Part shown: in pieces, positions 54,070 to 63,913 of the stretch | Layout: the number at the start of each line of letters is the position of its first letter | Numbering within the stretch: the stretch's first letter is position 1 | Assembly (NCBI GenBank): GCA_019634615.1 | Contig: JAHCAZ010000001.1 | Location: 186,001 to 250,000, forward strand | Direction: 5' to 3' | Length of the DNA stretch: 64,000 nucleotides | DNA from: Opitutaceae bacterium | Lineage (GTDB): Bacteria > Verrucomicrobiota > Verrucomicrobiia > Opitutales > Opitutaceae | Made by a program: the position numbers and the translations under genes | Notes under the pieces: generated by a model | Databases searched by the model: none | What the model was told of the DNA's origin: nothing | What the model saw: the letters and a program-made list of their open reading frames with translations, nothing else

Positions 54070-55688
54070 CAGCGAGGACGCTGTTCGGTGGCGAGAAGCG
54101 ATGGTTGATCCGGGAAGCGGGCGCGGCCCGCGGTGGCGGCCGGACCAAGTTGCATGGGGCGCCGCAGCGTGGCCAGCGCAGGATAAGCCGATGATTCGCG
54201 CACGAGAACCGAGGCGAGCGGATCGCGGTAGACGAGCGTCCACCCGTCCTGTCTGAGCCGATCGACGGCTCCGTAACCCGTCGGCAATAGGGCCGCGGCG
54301 GCGGCAGCAAGATCCAGCGCGGGTCCCGGATCATCCCCGGCGTAAAAACGCCAATGCGCGTCGCGGATCGCGTCCGGGTAAACCGTGTCGAGCCGGCCGT
54401 CGAACGAGACCGGGTTGTGTGGGAGCTCCCACAGGACCATCTGGCCCCAATCGAAGAAGGTGAGCGTCCGCCCGGTCAAACCGTGTTCACGCATGAAGGC
54501 GATGGCGGTCACCGGATACGTGTCCTTGGGCACGGCGATGGTGAAGGGGGCGGAGCGCGTGGGCGGGAGGCTGGCACCGAGGGCAAGAACGCCGGCGGCA
54601 ACGAGCGCACCCGCGAGCGGCAGGGCGACGATCCGGCGCTGCAGCCAACCGCGCAGGGACTCCGTCTGCGGTGCCAGACGCCGCAGGGCGTCGACCAGAT
54701 GCGGGGGCGTGAAGATCAGGTTGGCCATGGCGAACAGGGGCGCGTGCCGCAGTTGCAGCACGGCCATCCGCGCGAGGAGCGCGAGGGTCACGGCTTCCCA
54801 CGCACGCCGCGGTTGGCGGCTGCCAAGCCAGCCGCCAACCGAAACCAACAATAGCAGGTAAACGCCGATGGCCGGACCCTTCAGTCCCGGCGCGTGCCAC
54901 TCCGCGATCTGCGGCCGCGGAAGCAGCAGCGTCTGCCAAGTCCAGCGCACGAGATCGAGGCCCCACGGGTTGAGCAACAGGGCGCCGGTCGCCAGCGCGA
55001 CGATCGCCGCAAGGCGGCCCAAGGAGGGGCCGCCCGTGGCAGCGACGCCAAAAATCCTGCCCGCGCTCGGCCACGTGCGAACCACGGCCTCGGCACCGAC
55101 AGCGCCGATGAGGAGCACCCACCCGGCGAAGTACCCACCGTGCAGGTTGGCCCAAGCGGCAAATCCGACCGGCACCGCCCAGCCCCAGTGCGCGCGGCCG
55201 GCGAACAGGGCCCGCAGCGCCGGCAGCGTCAGCACCAGCAGCAGCATCGTGAACAGCTGCGGGCGCACGGCATAACCGAGCGCGATCGCATTGATCGAGA
55301 TGGCGAGGAGGCCGAGTGCCGTCAGGCGTTGCGCCGGATCGCGCCCGCGGCCGGCGCGCCAGGCAGGGATGACGGTGATGGCCGCGAGGCCGAGCATCGC
55401 GAGCCAGAGCCCGGTGCCGCCGGCGAGCCGATGGACGAACCCGAAGAACACCTCGGCCCAGACTTCATGGTTGATCCACGGTAGGCCTGCGGCCGTCCAC
55501 GAGAGGACCTCGGTGTGCTCCAGTCCGCCGAGGAGCAGCACGCGCTGCCCGTAAAGCACATGGCCCCAGAGGTCGTTGTCGGCGCTGTTCTCGCTGAACC
55601 GCAGCCACGCCAGTGCGGCCACCGCGAAGCCGAAGGCCGTCCGCATCAGTCGGCCGGAGGGCGGAGGTGCTGCCGGATCCAGTGCCAT
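54069..55688 (-). CDS. Polytopic membrane protein of unknown function (GT-C-like layout)
   Basis: The 539-residue protein has about eleven helices. An early acidic loop (SENSADNDLWGHVLYG and WINHEVWAEVFFG) and a soluble C-terminal part (TFFDWGQMVLWELPHNPVSF) resemble membrane glycosyltransferases of the GT-C fold, but I recognise no specific family. It lies 3 bp after the S9 peptidase gene and 1 bp overlaps the methyltransferase gene. Envelope glycosylation is a guess. Confidence 0.65.
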   Translation of the reverse strand: MALDPAAPPPSGRLMRTAFGFAVAALAWLRFSENSADNDLWGHVLYGQRVLLLGGLEHTEVLSWTAAGLPWINHEVWAEVFFGFVHRLAGGTGLWLAMLGLAAITVIPAWRAGRGRDPAQRLTALGLLAISINAIALGYAVRPQLFTMLLLVLTLPALRALFAGRAHWGWAVPVGFAAWANLHGGYFAGWVLLIGAVGAEAVVRTWPSAGRIFGVAATGGPSLGRLAAIVALATGALLLNPWGLDLVRWTWQTLLLPRPQIAEWHAPGLKGPAIGVYLLLLVSVGGWLGSRQPRRAWEAVTLALLARMAVLQLRHAPLFAMANLIFTPPHLVDALRRLAPQTESLRGWLQRRIVALPLAGALVAAGVLALGASLPPTRSAPFTIAVPKDTYPVTAIAFMREHGLTGRTLTFFDWGQMVLWELPHNPVSFDGRLDTVYPDAIRDAHWRFYAGDDPGPALDLAAAAAALLPTGYGAVDRLRQDGWTLVYRDPLASVLVRESSAYPALATLRRPMQLGPAATAGRARFPDQPSLLATEQRPR

Positions 55689-55691
55689 CGG

Positions 55692-57599
55692 CTACAGGTG
55701 CCGGCTGAGGAAGTCCGTGATCTCTCGATAGAGCCGCAGGCGCGCCGCGGTCTCGAAGTAACCGTGGCCCTCCTTGCCCGCGATAAACTGCTCGACGGGC
55801 ACGCCGCGTTCTTTGAGCGCGGCATAGAGCGCCTTCGACTGCGAGGCATCGACCCGGTCGTCGTATTCTCCTGCGGAAATGTAAACGGGAATGTTGATCT
55901 TGTCGGTGTGGCGCAGGGGCGAGATGGCCTCGAATTTCTCCTTCGCCACCTTGGGATTGCCGAGTTTCGCCAGGAGGACCTCGTAATTGTACCGGTCGAA
56001 CCGGTCGCGACTCTGCTGCTTCACGATCTTTTCCCAGTCAAAGACGCCGACGATGGTGACGGCGCACCGGTAGAGCCCGGGCTCGAAAGCCGCTCCGGCG
56101 ACCGCGAGGAATCCACCAAAGCTCCCGCCCATGATGGCGATGCGCTCGGGGTTGATCAGGCCGGACTTGGCCAATTGCTGCACACCGTCCGTGACGTCCT
56201 CGTGCATGGCCTTGAAGTCGTAGGCCTGCGCCTTGCTGATCGCGTCGGTGAATCCATTCGAACCGCGGTAGTTGGGCTGGAAGACCGCGTACCCGCGGCT
56301 GGCAAGGAGCTGGACCTCAGGGTTGAAGCCCCATTCATCGCGGGCCCAGGGGCCGCCGTGGGCGAGGACGATGAGCGGCGGCCTGGCGCCGTCGACCGCC
56401 TTCTCGGGCAAGGTCAGGTAACCCTGCAGTTTCAGCCCGTCGCGGGCCTTCCAATGGATGATCTGCATGGGCCGGAGCGGCGCCTGGCGAAGCCAGGGAT
56501 AAGGGTCCGGCAGCGCGCCCATCGTGTCCTTGGCCGCGTTGTAGACGTAGAGGGCGGTCGGCACGCGGTCGGCGGACGCCGCGACGACGAAGACGGTTTC
56601 GGCCCGGTCGTAGTCGAGGATGGTGCAGACCCGCCCGGGCAGCTTGGCCTCGATCGCCTGCTGGATCTGCTGCATCCGTGGCGCGAACCAGTGGTGTTTC
56701 GGCACATCGCCTTCGAAACGCAGGCCGAGCAGGGACTGGTCGCGGTGCGCGAAATACAGCTGCGCCTCGCGCATCGAGTGAGTCTCCGTGCCGTAAATCT
56801 TCGCGCCGACGGTCTGGGTGGCGGCGTCGTAGAGATAGAGCGCCGGGGCCACATCACCGGGCTGGGTCGTGGCGATGTAGACCTTGAGCGGCTCGGCGGC
56901 GAAGCCCAGGAAGCCAACCTCATGGGCATCGAGGTTGAGCATGATCCACGGGGACTTCTCGTCCGCGCGGATGAAATAGCGCAGCACCTTGTCCTTCCAC
57001 ATGACGGCACCGCGCACCCGGCCCTGCAGGTCGCCAAAGAAACCGTGGCGCTCGCCCTCCGGCGTGGGGATCCACTCGACGACATTGTAGCGATCGGCCG
57101 ACTGACCGCTGGCCCGAGCCGCGGCTTTGGCCGGATTGATCAGGGCAGGGCCGGAGCGCTCGCTGGAGTCGTATTCCGAGAACCAGACATTGATGAGACC
57201 CGGTCGGTTCTCGGGAAAGGAGATGACGCTGAAGCTCTCCCGCATGTTGAAGGACGTGGCCTTCTTTTTCTTCAGGTCGTAAACCGAATAACCCTGGTAA
57301 TTAGCCCCGATGACCAGCTGGCCGTCGGTTAGCCAGCCGACCGGGAACGTCGAGCGGTCCGCGAGCTGAAATGCCTGCGCCTCGCCGGTCGTGAGGTTCA
57401 GCAGGCCGACGCCGTAGTCATCCCGCTCCTTGTCCTTGTCGTCGAAGGTGGCGTAGGCCAGCCAATGGCCGTTGTGCGAAAGCAGGGGGGCGCGGGTCAG
57501 CGGCTTGCGGAGGAAGTCCTCGACCGTCGGAGGCGCGGCCATGAGCGATGCGGCCAGGCACAGGGGCACCAGCCGCCGGAGCGGGAAGGAAGGGAGCAT
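55692..57599 (-). CDS. S9 family (prolyl oligopeptidase) serine peptidase, exported
   Basis: The 635-residue protein has a signal peptide (about 1-22, LCLAASLMAA), a propeller domain (about 25-370) and an alpha/beta hydrolase domain. The nucleophile is Ser493 in IMGGSFGGF; the triad is completed by Asp580 in GEYDDRVD and His612 in GKEGHGYF. It probably degrades peptides in the periplasm. Third-from-last of a likely four-gene minus-strand run starting at 58770. Confidence 0.92.
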   Translation of the reverse strand: MLPSFPLRRLVPLCLAASLMAAPPTVEDFLRKPLTRAPLLSHNGHWLAYATFDDKDKERDDYGVGLLNLTTGEAQAFQLADRSTFPVGWLTDGQLVIGANYQGYSVYDLKKKKATSFNMRESFSVISFPENRPGLINVWFSEYDSSERSGPALINPAKAAARASGQSADRYNVVEWIPTPEGERHGFFGDLQGRVRGAVMWKDKVLRYFIRADEKSPWIMLNLDAHEVGFLGFAAEPLKVYIATTQPGDVAPALYLYDAATQTVGAKIYGTETHSMREAQLYFAHRDQSLLGLRFEGDVPKHHWFAPRMQQIQQAIEAKLPGRVCTILDYDRAETVFVVAASADRVPTALYVYNAAKDTMGALPDPYPWLRQAPLRPMQIIHWKARDGLKLQGYLTLPEKAVDGARPPLIVLAHGGPWARDEWGFNPEVQLLASRGYAVFQPNYRGSNGFTDAISKAQAYDFKAMHEDVTDGVQQLAKSGLINPERIAIMGGSFGGFLAVAGAAFEPGLYRCAVTIVGVFDWEKIVKQQSRDRFDRYNYEVLLAKLGNPKVAKEKFEAISPLRHTDKINIPVYISAGEYDDRVDASQSKALYAALKERGVPVEQFIAGKEGHGYFETAARLRLYREITDFLSRHL

Positions 57600-57663
57600 G
57601 GGAGGGCGCCCGCAGCTTGGGCGAAGCCCTCCGGTGAGTCCAGCGCGCCGGAGCGCGCCCGGC

Positions 57664-58770
57664 CTACGCCTTTTTCCAGGCGGCGATGAACATGCCGTTG
57701 GCGTTGAGCTCGTGCGGCCAGAGCGTGACCTGCGGGCCGCGGCTGAGCACGGGGTCGGGCGCGAGCTCGGGGTGCGCGGCCGTGAAGGCGTCGGCGACGG
57801 CGGTGGTCTCGCTGCGGGTGAGCGTGCACACGGCGTAGATCAGGCGGCCGCCGGGCTTGAGCGAGCCGGCGACGTGGTTGAGCAGCGCCAGCTGCGTGGC
57901 GGCGAGCTCGCGCACGTCGTCGGGCGTCGTGGTCCAGCGGGCGTGCGGGTTGCGCTGCCAGGTGCCGACGCCGCTGCACGGGGCGTCGACGAGGATGCCG
58001 TCGAACTTGGTCTTGGTCGGCAGCTTGGCCGAACCGTCCCATACGGCCGTGCGGTAGTTGAACAGCTTGGCGCGCGCGGCGCGGCGCTTGAGGGTTTCGA
58101 GGCGCCCGGTGTGGCGGTCGCTGGCCCAGATGAGGCCCTTGTTGTACATCAGGTCGGCGAGGTGAAGCGTCTTGCCGCCCTCGCCGGCGCAGGCGTCCCA
58201 CCACGTCTGGCCCGCCATGGGCGCGGCGGCGAGGCCGACGAGCTGCGAGGCGAGATCCTGGATCTCGAATTCGCCCGACTTGAACTGCTCGGTCTTGAAG
58301 AGGTCCTGCGTGCCGGTGAAGCGCACCGCATCGGGCGCGAGCGGCGTGGTCTCGCCGGCGAAGAGCGACTTGGCCAGCGCGTGGGCGTGGCCGGGCCGGG
58401 CGCGCAGCCAGAGGGCGGGCTCGCGCTGGAGCTGGCGCAGGTAATCGGGCGATAGCGCCACCTCCGCCGCGAGCCAGGCGGGCACGGCGAGGGCGGCGAG
58501 GGCCTCGGCCTTGATGGATTTCTCGTCGGCCAGGAAGCGCTCGTGCAGGGCGACCGCCTGCTCGAGGCGTTTCTGCGGGGAGGCCTTGGGGTCGAGCCAG
58601 GAAAGCCAGCGGAAATAGGCGAAGACCGTGCGGGTGATGCCGCGTTTCTCGCGCGGCCCGAGGTAGCGGTGCCTTTCGAAATAGGTGCGGAGCGCGGCAT
58701 CGGCGCGCTGATCGCCGGCGACGGCTTTCAGGACGAGCGCGGCGTGGTTGAAGGTGGCTTGGTCGGGCAT
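57664..58770 (-). CDS. RsmB/NOP family RNA cytosine-5 methyltransferase
   Basis: The 368-residue protein has an N-terminal NusB-like region and a C-terminal SAM domain. The two catalytic cysteines are in VDAPCSGVGTWQRNP and YAVCTLTRSET; SAM motif I is WDACAGEGGKTLHLAD. It probably methylates 16S rRNA at a C5 position. The N-terminal part is shorter than in Escherichia coli RsmB, so the exact target is uncertain. Confidence 0.88.
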   Translation of the reverse strand: MPDQATFNHAALVLKAVAGDQRADAALRTYFERHRYLGPREKRGITRTVFAYFRWLSWLDPKASPQKRLEQAVALHERFLADEKSIKAEALAALAVPAWLAAEVALSPDYLRQLQREPALWLRARPGHAHALAKSLFAGETTPLAPDAVRFTGTQDLFKTEQFKSGEFEIQDLASQLVGLAAAPMAGQTWWDACAGEGGKTLHLADLMYNKGLIWASDRHTGRLETLKRRAARAKLFNYRTAVWDGSAKLPTKTKFDGILVDAPCSGVGTWQRNPHARWTTTPDDVRELAATQLALLNHVAGSLKPGGRLIYAVCTLTRSETTAVADAFTAAHPELAPDPVLSRGPQVTLWPHELNANGMFIAAWKKA

Positions 58771-58839
58771 GGCTGCAGTTCAACAGGGGAATGCGGCGGA
58801 AAGGGAGGAGAAACTGCGAAACTCCGATGGCGGGGCAGA

Positions 58840-58922
58840 AGTAGGGCAGGTCTTTGACCTGCCCGTTTCACGCGGCATCTGCGAATGGAGCGGCAATGGG
58901 CAGGTCGGAGACCAGCCCTACT
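58840..58922. repeat. Family E nested inverted repeat
   Basis: GGGCAGGTC-TTT-GACCTGCCC (58844-58864) is a perfect 9-bp stem. The outer AGTAGGGC (58840-58847) pairs with GCCCTACT (58915-58922), and the right side repeats the unit as GGGCAGGTCGGAGACCAGCC. It occupies the space between dnaE and the RsmB-like gene, both on the minus strand. Confidence 0.75.
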
Positions 58923-58947
58923 TGACGGCCATGTGCGGGTTACGCTC

Positions 58948-61900
58948 CTACCGGCGGCCCCAGCGGCGCTCTTGCTTCAGCTCGAGGCGCTTGGCCTCGA
59001 GCTGGACGCCGGCGACGGCAGGGTGGGCGCGGAGTTGTTGAAAAACCGCGGCGGTGAGCCGCCACGACAACGCGCCGCTGACCTCGGCGATGGGGGCGAC
59101 GCGGTCCGCGAACAGGAAACCGAACTCGAGCCGCGTGTCGCCGGTCTGCTTGTTCACCGTCTCGCGCAGCAGGCGCAGGAACGCCGGGAGCTCGGGGTGA
59201 TCCGGTCGCAGCAGCCAGGTGACCTTGCGCACGATGCCCGTGACGAATGCGTCCAGCGGGTAGCACTCCTTCACGTTGATGCGCGCGCCGTCGTTGCCGC
59301 TGATGATGTTGCCCTGCACGAGCACGGGCGTCTCGGGCAGGAGGCTGCCGGAGTAGGTCGCATAGGCGTCGGCGAACATGTTGAGCTGCACCGAGGCGTT
59401 GCGCGTCGCGAGCGTGAAGGCGGCCCAGGGGCGGTTGTCCTTCTTCGAGAGCTTCTTGGCGATGTTGCCGGCGATGCCGCAGATGCGGAACTCCACGCGG
59501 TCGGTCTGGCGCAGCAGCTCGTCCACCGTGAACGTGTCGATCGCCTCGGCGAGGCCGGCGTAGAGGTTCATCGGATGGCCGCTGACGTAGAAACCCAGCA
59601 GCTCCTTTTCGTACTGCAGCCGTTCGGCGGGGGTGAAGTCCGCGGTCTCGCCGGCGGTCGGCGAGGCGGGGGCGTCCCCGGGCTTCTTGCCGTTGCCATT
59701 GCGGGCGGGTTTCTCGTCGGCGAGCAGGTCGAGGAAGCTGTGCTGGCCGGCGGCCTTGTCGCGGGCGAGGGCGGCGACGGCCCCGAGGGCGGCGTCGATG
59801 CCGTCGAAGAGCTGCTTGCGGCTGGCGCCGGTGTAGTCGAAGGCGCCGGTCTTCACGAGGTGCTCGAGGACACGCTTGTTGAGTGCGCGGGCGTCGACGC
59901 GGCGGACAAAGTCGTCGAAGTCGGCGAACGGGCCGTTGCGCTCGCGCTCCTCGATGATCTTCTGCGCGGCCTGCTCGCCGACGCCCTTGATGCCGGCGAG
60001 GCCGAAGCGGATCTTGCCCTGGGCGGTCGATTCGCGCTGGGGCGAAACGACCGGGGTGAACATCTCGCGCGACTCGTTCACGTCGGGGCCGAGCACCTTG
60101 AGGCCCATGGACTCGCACTCGGCGATGAAGTGGGCGACCTTCTCGGAGTTGCCGAGCTCGGAGCTGAGCATGGCCGCCATGAACTGCACCGGGTAGTTGG
60201 CCTTGAGGTAGCCGGTCTGGTAGCTGAGGACGGCGTAGGCGGCGGAGTGCGACTTGTTGAAACCGTAGCCGGCAAACTTGTTGAGGATGTCGAAGATCGA
60301 GTTGGCCGTCTTCTCGTCGATGTTGTTCACGCGCTTCGCGCCCTCGACGAACTTGGCGCGCTCCTTGGCCATGGCCTCGACGTCCTTCTTGCCCATGGCG
60401 CGGCGGAGCATGTCGGCGCCGCCGAGGGTGTAGCCGGCGATGATCTTGGCGGCCTCCATGACCTGCTCCTGGTAGACCATGACGCCGTAGGTCTCGTGGC
60501 AGACCTCCTCGAGCAGCTTGTGGGGGAACTTGACGGTCTCAGGGTCGCGCTTGCCGCGCACGTAGTCGGGGATCCACTCCATCGGGCCCGGCCGGTAGAG
60601 CGCGATCAGGGCGACGATCTCGTCGATCGACGAGAGGCCGATCTGGCGGCAGAGGGCCTGCATGCCCGTGGATTCCAGCTGGAAGACGCCGGTGGTGCGG
60701 CCGGAGTTGAGCAGGGTGTAGGTCGTCGCGTCGTCGAAGCCGACCGCCTCGATGTCGAACTTCGGGTCCGCCGTGCGCCGGATGTTGTCCACCGCGTCGG
60801 CGATGACGGTGAGCGTCTTCAGCCCGAGGAAGTCCATCTTCAGCAGGCCGAGCTTGCCGACGGCGTTCATGTCGAACTGCACGGTGACGTCGCCTTCCTG
60901 CTCGGTGAGCGGGACGAACTCGTCGAGCGGTCGGTCGGTGATGATGATGCCGGCCGCGTGCTTGCCGGTGTTGCGCACCATGCCCTCGAGCACGAGGCCC
61001 TGGTCGTAGATTTTCTTTGCGATCGGGTTCTTCGCGATCTCGTCGCGGAGCTCGGCGGACTTTTCGTACGACGTCTTCAGGTCGATGTTGAGCTCGTCCG
61101 GGATCATCTTCGCCAGGCGGTCGGCGTCGGCGTAGGGCAGGTTGTGCACGCGCGAGATGTCGCGGATGACCATCTTGGCGCCGAGCGTGCCGTAGGTGAT
61201 GATGTTGGCGACGCAGTCGTTGCCGTACTTGCGGCGCACGTAGTCGATCACCTCGCCGCGCCGGCGCATGCAGAAGTCGATGTCGAAGTCGGGCGGCGAC
61301 ACGCGCTCGGGGTTGAGGAAGCGCTCGAAGAGCAGCTTGAAGCGCAGCGGGTCGAGGTTGGTGATGCCGAGGAGATAGGCGACGAGGCAGCCGGCGCCGG
61401 AGCCGCGGCCGGGGCCGACCGGGATGCCGTTCTCGCGGGCCCAGTGGATGAAGTCCCAGACGACGAGGAAGTAGTCGATGAAGCCGGTCTTGCCGATGAT
61501 GCCGAGCTCGTAGTCGAGGCGCTCGGCGAGGGTCTTGGCCAGGGCCTGATCGGGCGCGGAGCCCGGGGCGTTGTAGTCCACGCCGTAGCGTTTTTTCAGG
61601 CCGGCGATGCAGAGTTCGCGCAGGTAGCCGGCGCGGTCGGTCTTCACCTCGGGCGGCAGCGGGTATTTCGGGTAGCGCTCGCTGCCCTTGGGGAAGGGGA
61701 TGGCGAGGTCGCACATGTCGGCGACGAGGCGGGTGTTGGCGACCGACTCCGGGATCTCGGCGAAGAGCTTCGCCATCTCGGCGTGCGACTTGAGGTAGAA
61801 CTGGGTGCCGGTGAACTTCATCCGGTCCTCCTCGTCGATCTTGGCGCCGGTCTGGATGCAGAGCATCGCGTCGTGCGGGCCGGCGTCGGCGGCGTTCACG

Positions 61901-62562
61901 TAGTGGACGTCGTTCGTGCAGATGACCTTGAGCTTGAACTCCTCGGCGAGCTTCAGGAGGCCGGGGATGATCTTCCGCTGCTCCGGCAGGCCGTGGTCCT
62001 GGATCTCCACGAAATAGTTCTCGCGGCCGAAGATCTCGACGAAGCGCCCGCAGGCCTCGCGGGCCTCCTCATAGCGGTCATGGAGCAGGTGCTGGGGCAC
62101 GAGCGAGGCAAGGCAACCGGTGAAGCCGATCAGGCCCTCGGCGTAGCGGGCCAGGGTCTCGAGGTCGGTGCGCGGCTTGTAGTAAAAGCCCTTGAGATGC
62201 GCGTCGGAGACCAGCTTCAGGAGGTTCTGGTAGCCGGCGAGGTTGCGGGCGAGCAGGCCGAGGTGGAAGATCGACTTTCCCTCGTCGTCCGAGCGGCCCT
62301 TTTTCTCGAGGCGGGAGGTCTCGACGAGGTACAGCTCGCAGCCGATGAGCGGCTTGATCCCCTTGGCCTTGGCGGCGTTGTAAAACTCGATGGCGCCGAA
62401 CAGATTACCGTGGTCGGTCAGGGCAATGGCCGGCATCCCCAGCTCCGCCACGCGGCCGATCAGGCGGTCGATCCGGCAGGCCCCGTCGAGCAGGCTGTAG
62501 TCGGTGTGGACGTGGAGATGGACGAATTTGTTGTCAGCGGCCGGCACTGGCTGCGATGGCAT
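58948..62562 (-). CDS. dnaE: DNA polymerase III alpha subunit
   Basis: The 1,204-residue replicative polymerase. PHP domain first (LHVHTDYSLLDGA at about 13-25), then the polymerase core with catalytic Asp427 and Asp429 in PDFDIDF and the third Asp in LLKMDFLGLKTL. The helix-hairpin-helix region (GIKGVGEQAAQKIIEERE) and the OB domain follow. Length is normal for DnaE1. It lies alone, divergent from rpsU. Confidence 0.97.
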   Translation of the reverse strand: MPSQPVPAADNKFVHLHVHTDYSLLDGACRIDRLIGRVAELGMPAIALTDHGNLFGAIEFYNAAKAKGIKPLIGCELYLVETSRLEKKGRSDDEGKSIFHLGLLARNLAGYQNLLKLVSDAHLKGFYYKPRTDLETLARYAEGLIGFTGCLASLVPQHLLHDRYEEAREACGRFVEIFGRENYFVEIQDHGLPEQRKIIPGLLKLAEEFKLKVICTNDVHYVNAADAGPHDAMLCIQTGAKIDEEDRMKFTGTQFYLKSHAEMAKLFAEIPESVANTRLVADMCDLAIPFPKGSERYPKYPLPPEVKTDRAGYLRELCIAGLKKRYGVDYNAPGSAPDQALAKTLAERLDYELGIIGKTGFIDYFLVVWDFIHWARENGIPVGPGRGSGAGCLVAYLLGITNLDPLRFKLLFERFLNPERVSPPDFDIDFCMRRRGEVIDYVRRKYGNDCVANIITYGTLGAKMVIRDISRVHNLPYADADRLAKMIPDELNIDLKTSYEKSAELRDEIAKNPIAKKIYDQGLVLEGMVRNTGKHAAGIIITDRPLDEFVPLTEQEGDVTVQFDMNAVGKLGLLKMDFLGLKTLTVIADAVDNIRRTADPKFDIEAVGFDDATTYTLLNSGRTTGVFQLESTGMQALCRQIGLSSIDEIVALIALYRPGPMEWIPDYVRGKRDPETVKFPHKLLEEVCHETYGVMVYQEQVMEAAKIIAGYTLGGADMLRRAMGKKDVEAMAKERAKFVEGAKRVNNIDEKTANSIFDILNKFAGYGFNKSHSAAYAVLSYQTGYLKANYPVQFMAAMLSSELGNSEKVAHFIAECESMGLKVLGPDVNESREMFTPVVSPQRESTAQGKIRFGLAGIKGVGEQAAQKIIEERERNGPFADFDDFVRRVDARALNKRVLEHLVKTGAFDYTGASRKQLFDGIDAALGAVAALARDKAAGQHSFLDLLADEKPARNGNGKKPGDAPASPTAGETADFTPAERLQYEKELLGFYVSGHPMNLYAGLAEAIDTFTVDELLRQTDRVEFRICGIAGNIAKKLSKKDNRPWAAFTLATRNASVQLNMFADAYATYSGSLLPETPVLVQGNIISGNDGARINVKECYPLDAFVTGIVRKVTWLLRPDHPELPAFLRLLRETVNKQTGDTRLEFGFLFADRVAPIAEVSGALSWRLTAAVFQQLRAHPAVAGVQLEAKRLELKQERRWGRR

Positions 62563-62673
62563 GCCTCACGCGTCGCCCGTGCAAGGCGGAAACGGGAATA
62601 AAAAACCCATTGACGGCCCCATTTCCGCATGGCTTGCTTCTGCGCTTTTCCACTCACCAACGACCCGTTTGCC

Positions 62674-62871
62674 ATGTCCATTGAAATCAAAATCCGCAAG
62701 AACGAGCCCATTGACCGTGCGATCCGCCGCATGAAAAAGAAGCTCGAGCGCGAGAACATCATCAAGGGTGTCCGCGCCAAGCGTTACTACGAGAAGCCCT
62801 GCGAAAAGCGCCGCCGCAAGGAGAAGGTCCAGGCCTTCACGCAGATGCTGCGCCGCCGCTACGCCGAGTAA
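62674..62871 (+). CDS. rpsU: 30S ribosomal protein S21
   Basis: 65 residues, lysine/arginine-rich, with the S21 core NEPIDRAIRRMKKKLERENI and the C-terminal YYEKPCEKRRRKEKVQA. Helps mRNA base-pairing at initiation. The ATG at 62674 is the family start; an in-frame upstream start would add 15 unrelated residues. A possible TTGACG -35 box lies at 62610-62615, without a convincing -10. Confidence 0.97.
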   Translation: MSIEIKIRKNEPIDRAIRRMKKKLERENIIKGVRAKRYYEKPCEKRRRKEKVQAFTQMLRRRYAE

Positions 62872-62896
62872 GGCACCGGTCTCCCGTCCAGCTTTC

Positions 62897-62930
62897 GCCG
62901 CATCCCGTTCCGGGGATGCGGCTTTTTTTT
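62897..62930 (+). terminator. Rho-independent terminator of rpsU
   Basis: GCCGCATCCC and GGGATGCGGC form a perfect 10-bp stem with a 6-bp loop, followed by eight T. It starts 26 bp after the rpsU stop and is the clearest terminator in the window. Confidence 0.93.
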
Positions 62931-62974
62931 AGTGCAACCGGGCGGCGATCCATGCCTGATGGGGCGTTTTCTGC

Positions 62975-63913
62975 GTGAAGCCGACCCTTTCGCTGTCCTC
63001 CTGCTGGAACTCGCACCGGCATACCGACGGTTATGCGATGCTCAAAGAGATCGCCGACCTGGGCTTCGACCATGCGGAATTGAGCCACGGCATCCGTATC
63101 CCGTTGGTGCCCGGCATCCTCAAGGCGGTGGAGGACGGGGTCATCCGCATCGGCACCACGCATAATTTCTGCCCGCTGCCCACCGGCATCAACTCCGCCG
63201 CGCCCAATGTCTTCGAGCCCTCGTCGCTCGACTACCGCGAGCACGACCAGTGGCTGCGCTACACCAAGCGCTCGATCGATTTCGCGGCGCAGGTTCGCGC
63301 CCGGGTCGTCGTCTGCCACCTCGGGAGCGTGGAGTTTTTCTGGTTCAACCCGGCGCACCGCGTCGAGTCCTGCCTCAAGGCCCGCCCCGACCTCGTCCCG
63401 GCCGAGGACAAGGCCTACCAGGAACTCCTCAGGAAGGCCCTCGCCAAGCTCCGCAAGCGCATGCCGCGGTACTGGGAGCGAACGAAACAGAGCATCGGCG
63501 AGGTCCTCGAGCACGCCAAGGCCAAGGGCGTCACCCTCGGCTTCGAGAACCGCGAGGCCTTCGATGAGTTGCCGCTCGACGACGATTACGAGGCGTTCCT
63601 GGCCGGTTACCCGGTCGACGCCCCCGTGGGTTACTGGCACGACACCGGCCACGCCCACCTCAAGCAGCGCATGGGCCTGCTTGAGCACCGCGCGCATCTC
63701 ACCCGCATGGCGCCGCGCCTGGTCGGCTTCCACCTGCATGACGTCAGCCCGGAAGGCCGCGACCATCAGGCCATCGGCGACGGCCAGATCGATTTCGGCA
63801 TGGTCCGCGAGTTCTGGCGCCCCGAGCACCTCCTCACGATCGAGCTCAGCCCGCGCCTCGACGTCGAGGGCGTGCTCCGCTCGAAGGCCAAGGTCGAATC
63901 GCTGCTGGGATAA
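62975..63913 (+). CDS. Sugar phosphate isomerase/epimerase-like TIM-barrel protein
   Basis: The 312-residue protein is of the xylose isomerase-like/AP endonuclease 2 superfamily. Metal-binding positions appear in CHLGSVEFFW, LGFENREAFDELP, YWHDTGHAHLKQR and FHLHDVSPEGRDHQAIGDGQ, in the usual order. The likely start is the GTG at 62975 (MKPTLSLSSCWNSHRHTDGY). Reaction unknown; candidates are sugar or inositol isomerisation. Nothing is seen in the last 87 bp. Confidence 0.8.
   Translation: MKPTLSLSSCWNSHRHTDGYAMLKEIADLGFDHAELSHGIRIPLVPGILKAVEDGVIRIGTTHNFCPLPTGINSAAPNVFEPSSLDYREHDQWLRYTKRSIDFAAQVRARVVVCHLGSVEFFWFNPAHRVESCLKARPDLVPAEDKAYQELLRKALAKLRKRMPRYWERTKQSIGEVLEHAKAKGVTLGFENREAFDELPLDDDYEAFLAGYPVDAPVGYWHDTGHAHLKQRMGLLEHRAHLTRMAPRLVGFHLHDVSPEGRDHQAIGDGQIDFGMVREFWRPEHLLTIELSPRLDVEGVLRSKAKVESLLG

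Noticed and set aside
58885..62601. Plus-strand open frame of 1,238 codons opposite dnaE
   Set aside because: Antisense of dnaE with low-complexity Val/Glu/Asp/His composition and no domain; a codon-bias shadow.
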